From an uncultured Oscillibacter sp. (lineage in GTDB: Bacteria; Bacillota; Clostridia; Oscillospirales; Oscillospiraceae): a DNA stretch of 64,000 nucleotides. The stretch covers positions 1 through 64,000 of the forward strand of contig UQVS01000005.1 of NCBI GenBank assembly GCA_900544615.1, given 5' to 3'. Positions within the stretch are counted from its first letter, which is position 1. Each line of letters starts with the position of its first letter. The position numbers and the translations under genes were made by a program. Below are positions 58,528-64,000 of this stretch, in pieces. The notes under the pieces are model-generated. The model made no database searches and was not told the origin of the DNA. It was given only the letters and a program-made list of their open reading frames with translations.

Positions 58528-60267
58528 ATGACGAACATGATCCAAAACGCGAAGGACCAGGCGGCGGCGCTGGCCATGGCGGCCTATCAGGCGGCCGCGG
58601 CGGACGGTTCTCTGCCGGCGGCGGAGGTAAAGACCGCCCCTGTGGAGATCCCCAAGGATACTGCAAACGGCGACTACACCACCACCTTTGCTCTGGCGGC
58701 GGCCAAGGCGCTGGGCAAGCCGCCCCGCGTCATTGCACAGGCTCTGCTGGATCACATGGATCTGACGGACAGCTATTTTACCTCTGCGGAGATCGCAGGC
58801 CCTGGCTTCCTGAATTTCCGGCTGGGGGACGCGTGGTACGCCGGCGTTATGGACGCTGTGGAAACGGAAGGGGACGCCTACGGTACCAACGACAGCCTGA
58901 CGGGTCAGAAGATCATGGTGGAGTTTGTCTCCGCCAACCCCACAGGCCCTATGCACATGGGCAATGCCCGCGGCGGCGTGCTGGGGGATACGCTGGCTTC
59001 CGTCCTGACGGCCTGCGGCGCGGATGTGACGCGGGAATTCTACGTTAACGACGCCGGACACCAGATCGACAAGTTTGCCCGCTCCATTGAGGTGCGCTAT
59101 CTCCAACTCATCAACGGCGAGGACTCCATCGCCTTCCCGGAGGACGGCTATCAGGGCGGGGATATCAAGGATCTGGCGAAGGCTTATTACGAGGAACACG
59201 GCGAGAGCCTCCTGAACGTCTCCGAAAAGGAGCGGCAGGACACGCTGGCCCAGTATGGCCTTTCCGTGAACCTGCCTCGGATGAAGGCGGATCTGGAGCG
59301 CTACAAGATCCGCTATGACAACTGGTTCTACGAGTCCTCTCTCCATGAGAGCGGCTATGTGGCGGAGACGGTGGATCTCCTGACGGAAAAGGGCTGGACT
59401 TATGAAAAGGACGGCGCTCTGTGGCTGAAAACCGCGGAGATCCTCCGGGATCACTTCCGCAAGCAGGGCAAGAAGGAAAAGGACATCGAGAAGCTGGAGC
59501 TCAAGGACGACGTGCTTCGCCGGGCCAACGGCTTCTACACCTATTTTGCCGCAGATATTGCCTATCACCGCAACAAGTTTGCCGTCCGGGGCTTTGACAG
59601 GGTTATCAACGTCTGGGGCGCCGACCACCACGGTCACGTGGCCCGGCTGAAGGGCGCGCTGGACGCGTTGGGTCTCAACGGCTCCCAACGGCTGGATATT
59701 GTACTGATGCAGCTGGTAAAGCTGCTGCGGGACGGCGAGGTGGTCCGTATGTCCAAGCGGACGGGCAAGGCCATCTCTCTCCACGATCTGCTGGACGAGG
59801 TGCCTGTGGACGCTGCCCGCTGGTACTTTAACGCCAAGCCCGATACCCAGATGGAATTCGATCTGGGTCTGGCTGTCCGGGAGGATTCCGAGAACCCCAT
59901 TTACTATGTGGAGTATGCCCACGCCCGGATCTGCTCCCTGCTGCGGGCGCTGGAGTCCGATGGCGTTTCCGTGCCGGAGAAGGCCGACCTGAGCCTGCTG
60001 TCCGGCGAGGCGGAGAAGGCCCTCATCAAGCAGATCGCCCAGTACTGTGAGGAGATCAAGCTGGCGGCCAGAGACTATGACCCCAGCCACATCAACCGCT
60101 GCTTACAGGAGCTGGCAGGCTGCTTCCACCGCTTCTATACCGCCTGCCGTATCCGGGGCGAGGAGCCTGCCGTGGCCGAAGCCCGGATGAAGCTGGCGGA
60201 TGACACCCGGATTGTGCTGAAAAACGGTCTCCGCCTCATCGGCGTGGACGCACCGGAGAAAATGTAA
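58528..60267 (+). CDS. argS: arginine-tRNA ligase
   Basis: The 579-residue class I synthetase has an N-terminal Add-1 domain, the HIGH-type HMGN in NPTGPMHMGNARG near 138-150, and MSKRTGK of the KMSKS loop near 408-416. It charges tRNA-Arg. AGAAAGGGTTTAACG precedes ATG 58528. It ends the murI-DUF1934-argS operon. Confidence 0.97.
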   Translation: MTNMIQNAKDQAAALAMAAYQAAAADGSLPAAEVKTAPVEIPKDTANGDYTTTFALAAAKALGKPPRVIAQALLDHMDLTDSYFTSAEIAGPGFLNFRLGDAWYAGVMDAVETEGDAYGTNDSLTGQKIMVEFVSANPTGPMHMGNARGGVLGDTLASVLTACGADVTREFYVNDAGHQIDKFARSIEVRYLQLINGEDSIAFPEDGYQGGDIKDLAKAYYEEHGESLLNVSEKERQDTLAQYGLSVNLPRMKADLERYKIRYDNWFYESSLHESGYVAETVDLLTEKGWTYEKDGALWLKTAEILRDHFRKQGKKEKDIEKLELKDDVLRRANGFYTYFAADIAYHRNKFAVRGFDRVINVWGADHHGHVARLKGALDALGLNGSQRLDIVLMQLVKLLRDGEVVRMSKRTGKAISLHDLLDEVPVDAARWYFNAKPDTQMEFDLGLAVREDSENPIYYVEYAHARICSLLRALESDGVSVPEKADLSLLSGEAEKALIKQIAQYCEEIKLAARDYDPSHINRCLQELAGCFHRFYTACRIRGEEPAVAEARMKLADDTRIVLKNGLRLIGVDAPEKM

Positions 60268-60297
60268 TTGTTTTGCCTGCAAAATACCCGGTTATCA

Positions 60298-60328
60298 CCA
60301 AAAAAAGAGCCAGTCGGCTCTTTTTTTG
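60298..60328 (+). terminator. argS terminator
   Basis: AAAAAGAGCC pairs with GGCTCTTTTT around AGTC, with trailing T run. Confidence 0.92.
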
Positions 60329-60332
60329 CGCC

Positions 60333-60361
60333 TTGACAGCCGCAGATGGAAAGCGTATACT
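60333..60361 (+). promoter_or_regulatory. azlCD promoter
   Basis: Perfect TTGACA and TATACT, 17-bp spacer, starting right after the argS terminator. Confidence 0.78.
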
Positions 60362-60418
60362 CACAAACGCCGCTTGTCGATCGAAACGGCTGATTTTATG
60401 GATCAATCAGGTGAAAGA

Positions 60419-61132
60419 ATGGAACAGACCCTTCAACAAGTAAAACCCGTACACAAGAATTCCGCCCTGCGGGCTGCATTTCCCGCCACCGTGCCGGTGC
60501 TGACGGGGTATCTCTGTCTGGGCATTGCCTACGGCGTGCTGATGCGTACCGCCGGATACGGGCTTGGATGGGCGGTGTTTCTGAGCATCGTGTGCTATGC
60601 CGGAAGCATGGAATTCGTTACGGTAACGCTGCTGACTTCGGCGTTTGACCCGGTTCAGGCGCTGGTCATGTCCATTCTGGTCAACGCCCGCCACTGCTTC
60701 TACGGCCTTTCCATTCTGGAAAAGTACAGAGGTACCGGCTGGGCGCGGCCGTTCCTGATTTTCGGCCTGACGGATGAGACGTTTTCACTGGTGTCCACGC
60801 TGGAACCGCCTGCGGGGGTGGAGCGCCGGGATTTCTATTTCTGGATCACCCTGCTGGATTATCTATACTGGCTTTCCGGCTCTGCCATCGGCAATCTGCT
60901 GGGCAGCGTGCTGCCCTTTGACAGCGCCGGGATGGACTTCGCCCTGACGGCCCTGTTCGTGGTGCTGTTTCTGGAGCAGTGGAAAAAGAAGGAAAACCGT
61001 CCGGCCGGCATCATTGGTCTGGTGTGTACAGCGCTGAGTCTGGCGGTGTTCGGGCCGGATAATCTGGTGATCCCCGCCATGGTGCTGCTGTTGGCCGTTT
61101 TGCTGGGAGGGAGGAAGAAGCTGTGCCGCTGA
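60419..61132 (+). CDS. azlC: AzlC family branched-chain amino acid exporter subunit
   Basis: The 237-residue membrane protein shows AzlC landmarks: LTGYLCLGIAYGVLMRTAGY, CYAGSMEFVTVTLLTSAFDP, LVNARHCFYGLSILEKY and GPDNLVIPAMVLLLAVLLGG. With AzlD it exports branched-chain amino acids or their analogues, the opposite of brnQ/liv in this window. AGGTGAAAG precedes ATG 60419; ATG 60398 is an alternative. It overlaps azlD by 10 bp. Confidence 0.95.
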   Translation: MEQTLQQVKPVHKNSALRAAFPATVPVLTGYLCLGIAYGVLMRTAGYGLGWAVFLSIVCYAGSMEFVTVTLLTSAFDPVQALVMSILVNARHCFYGLSILEKYRGTGWARPFLIFGLTDETFSLVSTLEPPAGVERRDFYFWITLLDYLYWLSGSAIGNLLGSVLPFDSAGMDFALTALFVVLFLEQWKKKENRPAGIIGLVCTALSLAVFGPDNLVIPAMVLLLAVLLGGRKKLCR

Positions 61133-61458
61133 CAACCGTTCAGATCCTTGCCATTATTCTGGCGGTGTCTCTGGGGACGCAGATGACCCGCTGGCTGCCC
61201 TTCCTGCTGTTCCCGGAAAGCAAGCAGCCGCCCAAGGTGGTGCTGTATCTGGGCAAGGTGCTGCCGCCGGCCATGATGGGCCTGCTGGTGGTGTACTGCT
61301 TCAAGAATGTCAGCTGGCTTTCCGGCAGCCACGGCGCGCCGGAGCTGTTGGCCACCGCCGCTGTGGTGGGACTTCATCTGTGGAAGAAGAACGTGCTGCT
61401 GTCCATTGCGGGCGGTACCGCGCTGTATATGGTTCTTCTTCAGGTGGTGTTCGCCTGA
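61123..61458 (+). CDS. azlD: AzlD family exporter subunit
   Basis: The 111-residue protein with four hydrophobic segments starts VQILAIILAVSLGTQMTRWL, typical of AzlD. A GTG start at 61123, with GGGAGGGAGG upstream, overlaps azlC. Partner of AzlC. Confidence 0.95.
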   Translation: MPLTTVQILAIILAVSLGTQMTRWLPFLLFPESKQPPKVVLYLGKVLPPAMMGLLVVYCFKNVSWLSGSHGAPELLATAAVVGLHLWKKNVLLSIAGGTALYMVLLQVVFA

Positions 61459-61487
61459 CGCATAAACCGGGACAAACCGCATAGAAT

Positions 61488-61522
61488 GAGACCACAGTCC
61501 TTGGACTGTGGTCTCCTGTTTT
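61488..61522 (+). terminator. azlCD terminator
   Basis: GAGACCACAGTCC pairs perfectly with GGACTGTGGTCTC around TT, then CTGTTTT. Confidence 0.9.
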
Positions 61523-61556
61523 CAGACGGGATGTTTGGCGTTTCAGGGAGGACGGT

Positions 61557-62090
61557 ATGGGCAAACGGCTGAACTTCTGGCCCCTTGCGGGCTTTCTCAC
61601 GGTATCGGTGCTGGGGACGCTGGCACATTTTGCCTACGAATGGAGCGGAAAACAGCTGCTGGCAGGGGCGTTCTGCGCCGTCAACGAGTCCACATGGGAG
61701 CATATGAAGCTGCTGTTTTTTCCGGCGCTGCTGTTTACCATGATCCAGATCGCTGCCGCGCGGGAGCGGGACGGCGCGATCCCGGCGGTGCGGGCCGTCA
61801 GCGTCACGGCGGGGCTGCTTCTGATCCCGGTGCTGTACTATACTTATACCGGCATTCTGGGCCGCCATGTCCTCTGGGTGGACATCGCCATTTTTTATCT
61901 GGCCGCGGCGCTGACGTTCCGGCTGGACAGTCGCCTCCGGCGGCGCAGACGGCTCTGGGAGCCGTGGCAGCAGGCGGCGGGGCTGCTGTGGCTGTGGGGA
62001 CTGGCGTTTCTGTTCGTGTGGTGGACGTTCCGGCCGCCCCATATCGGCCTGTTTCTGGACCCGGCGACAGGCGGATACGGCATTGCGTGA
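61557..62090 (+). CDS. DUF6512 family membrane protein
   Basis: The 177-residue protein has about five to six membrane helices and the DUF6512 core (LGTLAHFAYEWSGKQLLAGA then FCAVNESTWEHMKLLFFPAL). CAGGGAGGACGGT precedes ATG 61557. Function unknown; single gene. Confidence 0.82.
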   Translation: MGKRLNFWPLAGFLTVSVLGTLAHFAYEWSGKQLLAGAFCAVNESTWEHMKLLFFPALLFTMIQIAAARERDGAIPAVRAVSVTAGLLLIPVLYYTYTGILGRHVLWVDIAIFYLAAALTFRLDSRLRRRRRLWEPWQQAAGLLWLWGLAFLFVWWTFRPPHIGLFLDPATGGYGIA

Positions 62091-62108
62091 AGTGCTGTGG
62101 TATTGTAT

Positions 62109-62143
62109 GAAAAAAGCGGCGCATTGCGCCGCTTTTATTTTTT
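62109..62143. terminator. bidirectional terminator
   Basis: AAAAAGCGGCGCA pairs with TGCGCCGCTTTT, A run before and T run after, serving both the DUF6512 gene and the convergent operon. Confidence 0.88.
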
Positions 62144-62725
62144 GTAAAAATGAAAATCGCAGCAGTCTCCGCCGGTACCCAGCGTCTGCGTGCGGCGGAA
62201 GCCCACCTTTTTCAAATCCCCGAAGGAGTAGTTGTCACATTCGCAGAAGAACCGGCAGACCTCCGGGCAGCCGCACGCCGCACAGGTGTCGTGCCACAGG
62301 CATTTGCGGATCGTGAGGTCGAAGCTGTCACCTTCCGCCGCGAATGTGCTGTCCCATGCGTCGCTGGAAGCAGTTTTCCTGCGGAAAGCCCAGCGGAACA
62401 CGGAAAAGAAGTGAGGAATCCATTCCAGCCCGGCGTATCGGTCGTGCATGACAGGCCCCTGTACTTCCCGGATATATTTTTCCATCAGCTTTTCCGCGTC
62501 CAGCCCCCGGCGCTTCAGCACGGTATAGACCGCCGTCCGGGGCAGAATGGTGCTTTGCATGACGGCCAGCCGGGAAGGGGAGGGTTCCTGCGCGGCGGCC
62601 AGAAAGGCAGCGGCCTGCTCCCGGCTTTCCTGCATGACCGCCCGCCCGGTTTTTTCACCCAGTACCCGGAGAAAAAACTGATCCAGTGCGGCCCACATTT
62701 TTTTCTCGTCCCGTTGTACGGACAT
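62135..62725 (-). CDS. L-2-amino-thiazoline-4-carboxylic acid hydrolase family protein
   Basis: The 196-residue protein carries the ATC-hydrolase family C-terminus: IRKCLWHDTCAACGCPEVCR, FFCECDNYSFGDLKKVGFRR, TQTLGTGGDCCDFHF. The Cys-rich region may bind metal. Named after a bacterial enzyme in cysteine synthesis, but most relatives are uncharacterised, so the reaction is not assured. GGGAGGCGCAG precedes ATG 62725. Last gene of a three-gene operon. Confidence 0.85.
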   Translation of the reverse strand: MSVQRDEKKMWAALDQFFLRVLGEKTGRAVMQESREQAAAFLAAAQEPSPSRLAVMQSTILPRTAVYTVLKRRGLDAEKLMEKYIREVQGPVMHDRYAGLEWIPHFFSVFRWAFRRKTASSDAWDSTFAAEGDSFDLTIRKCLWHDTCAACGCPEVCRFFCECDNYSFGDLKKVGFRRTQTLGTGGDCCDFHFYKK

Positions 62726-62736
62726 CTGCGCCTCCC

Positions 62737-63345
62737 TTACACCATACCGGCCGGCTGGCCGTCCAGATGCGCCTGACGGGCGCGGATGTAATGTTCCAGC
62801 ACGTCTGCCGTGCCGGGTACGCCCAGCCGGGCGCTGTTGATGACCAGATCGTAGCTCTGGGCGTCGCCCCAGTCGTTTTTGCAGTGCTGGTCATGATAGA
62901 CGCGGCGCTGGCGATCCTGCCTGCGGATAAATTCCAGCGCTTCGTTTCCCGGCAGGGGCGTCCGCCGGATGCGGAAGTCCAGATCGGCCTCGATGAAGAT
63001 GGACACCAGTCCTTCACAATCCGCCAGAACCTCTTCGGCGCAGCGGCCCAGCACCACAAAGGATTCCCCTGCGGCGGCGTGCCGGCGCAGCAGGTCGAAC
63101 TGCATCTGAGCCACGCCGTCCTCCGGCGCGCTGCTGAAGCCCTTGATGCTGCGGTAGAACAGGGGAGAGCGGGGACGCTCGTCATACTGTTCCAGAGATT
63201 TGGGGTCTACGCCCCGGTCCTCGGCGGCGCTTTGCAGGATGCTCTTGTCGTACAGCGGCAGACCGAACCGGTCTGCCAGCGTCCGGGCAATTTCCAGACC
63301 GCCGCTGCCGGATTCCCGGCCAATGGCAATGATCAACTGAGACAT
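62737..63345 (-). CDS. cytidylate kinase-like P-loop protein
   Basis: The 202-residue protein begins IIAIGRESGSGGLEIARTLA with a modified P-loop (GRESGSGGLEIA) and continues with ...PLYDKSIL, RRTPLPGN and VINSARLGV, fitting the cytidylate-kinase-like family (PF13189) rather than true Cmk. The kinase substrate is unknown. AGGAGGTACATCT precedes ATG 63345, and it overlaps the upstream gene's end by 13 bp. Confidence 0.88.
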   Translation of the reverse strand: MSQLIIAIGRESGSGGLEIARTLADRFGLPLYDKSILQSAAEDRGVDPKSLEQYDERPRSPLFYRSIKGFSSAPEDGVAQMQFDLLRRHAAAGESFVVLGRCAEEVLADCEGLVSIFIEADLDFRIRRTPLPGNEALEFIRRQDRQRRVYHDQHCKNDWGDAQSYDLVINSARLGVPGTADVLEHYIRARQAHLDGQPAGMV

Positions 63346-63920
63346 AGATGTACCTCCTGTAAGGAAAAGATCAGCGCCAGCAGGCCGTAGATCACCGGCT
63401 GGTGCAGCAGATAGACCATGAGGGAGCGCCGTCCGATGGCGCCGATCCCCGGCAGGCGGATATCCGGCACGGCGGGGGTTTCAGGCCGCAGGCGGTAGAG
63501 ATAAAACCCTGCCCAGAAGAGAAACAGCCACGGCAGCAGGGGAAAGTAGTCCGAGGAGACGAAGCTGGGGGCGGGGAAGCCCAGCCCGGCGGAGAGCGTG
63601 TTTGCATACCAGTTCCGGGGAAGATACAGAAGCGGGACGCCGGCAAGACCGAGAAAGCCCTTGTTCACATCCCACAGCACCAGAAACAGGGCAAAGCTCA
63701 GGGCCAGCCCTGGACGGGGCGGGATGCGGGACAGCAGCGGCCGGAGCGGGATGGTCAGCAGGGCGGCCGAGCCCAGAAAGGTCAGCACGCCGAACTGCAC
63801 CGGCGTTTCCGGCAGCACCAGCAGCGTTGCCAGCGACACGGCGGCGCCGCCGAAAAAGCTCATCAGCCCCCGGAGCGTATCCGGCGTGCCGCTGCGGAGA
63901 CGGAGTGAAGTGGGTTTCAT
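63333..63920 (-). CDS. DUF1624-type (heparan-alpha-glucosaminide N-acetyltransferase-like) membrane protein, N-terminally short
   Basis: The 195-residue membrane protein reads like the middle and C-terminal part of DUF1624 proteins: RGLMSFFGGAAVSLATLLVL, FGVLTFLGSAALLTIPLRPL, then LLHQPVIYGLLALI near the end. The usual first two helices (with LDALRGLALINM and a CCTFILLSG-type segment) are absent. GGGAG precedes ATG 63920. Either a truncated form or a shorter relative. Promoter-like TTGTAA...TATTTT lies at 63956-63984. Confidence 0.75.
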   Translation of the reverse strand: MKPTSLRLRSGTPDTLRGLMSFFGGAAVSLATLLVLPETPVQFGVLTFLGSAALLTIPLRPLLSRIPPRPGLALSFALFLVLWDVNKGFLGLAGVPLLYLPRNWYANTLSAGLGFPAPSFVSSDYFPLLPWLFLFWAGFYLYRLRPETPAVPDIRLPGIGAIGRRSLMVYLLHQPVIYGLLALIFSLQEVHLCLS

Positions 63921-63955
63921 GGCAGAGACTCCCGGAAAAAGAATTTTCTGCCACA

Positions 63956-63984
63956 AAAATACCACAAATTTCGCGGCTTTACAA
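63956..63984 (-). promoter_or_regulatory. promoter of the DUF1624-kinase-hydrolase operon
   Basis: TTGTAA and TATTTT with a 17-bp spacer, 36 bp before ATG 63920. Confidence 0.5.
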
Positions 63985-64000
63985 GTATGTTCAGACTTTG

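Noticed and set aside
1..64000. CRISPR arrays, rRNA genes, complete insertion sequences, prophage
   Set aside because: Looked for regularly spaced repeats, rRNA-like stretches and intact transposases; none found apart from the tRNA-half repeats and the IS3 remnant.

Overview
The window looks like a chromosomal segment of a GC-rich, Gram-positive anaerobe of the Clostridia, most likely an Oscillospiraceae-type gut bacterium. This is inferred from gene content and style: a SpoVAF/GerA-type germination protein, a T-box in front of ileS, pyruvate phosphate dikinase, several clustered ABC importers, AGGAGG ribosome sites and oligo-U terminators. No 16S gene or other decisive marker is present.

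Layout. (1) 1-4250 is an AT-rich island: a small helix-turn-helix protein, a complete DNA cytosine-5 methyltransferase, and a convergent pair made of a methyltransferase-like protein and a GHKL (MORC/Hsp90-type) ATPase. It resembles a restriction-modification or defence unit without a recognisable nuclease. (2) 4215-4975 holds tRNA-Pro(UGG), its terminator, and three extra copies of the tRNA 5' half in tandem modules, with the best tRNA promoter now displaced about 600 bp upstream of the intact gene. (3) 5021-20620: brnQ behind an attenuator-like leader, a spoVAF homologue, a DUF3810 protein, a five-gene oligopeptide/nickel-type ABC operon, an AI-2E family permease, a lipid kinase/Nudix pair, a CarD-like regulator, two iron-sulfur proteins and a FliB-like protein. 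(4) 20693-27297: a candidate structured RNA, a TauE/SafE permease, gapA facing a LacI-family regulator with shared operator motifs, and metNIQ behind a methionine-rich leader peptide. (5) 27322-34657: a copper-chaperone-like HMA protein, a YdjI/YdjG/YdjH-like SPFH/zinc-ribbon/TPM cluster, and T-box-ileS. (6) 34777-41076: an HpcH/HpaI aldolase and the livJHMGF branched-chain amino acid importer. (7) 41156-49560: a P1B-type ATPase with its DUF6110 partner, ppdK, TPP-riboswitch-thiT and a MATE exporter. (8) 49690-64000: an IS3-type remnant, a TIGR01212 radical SAM protein, a YfcE phosphodiesterase, PadR with a DUF2812 protein, an alpha/beta hydrolase, glpK, murI-DUF1934-argS, azlCD, and an operon with an ATC-hydrolase-like protein, a cytidylate-kinase-like protein and a DUF1624 protein.

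Common theme: amino-acid supply. brnQ, livJHMGF, azlCD, metNIQ and the peptide importer all move amino acids or peptides, and at least three of the leaders (T-box for Ile, Met-rich peptide for Met, possible attenuator before brnQ) look built to sense amino-acid or charged-tRNA status. The strongest candidates for something new are the GHKL ATPase/methyltransferase/Dcm unit, the Met-codon leader peptide before metNIQ, the tRNA-Pro half-gene array, and the ATPase/DUF6110 metal-export pair. All calls come from reading the sequence; no database search, folding or alignment program was run.
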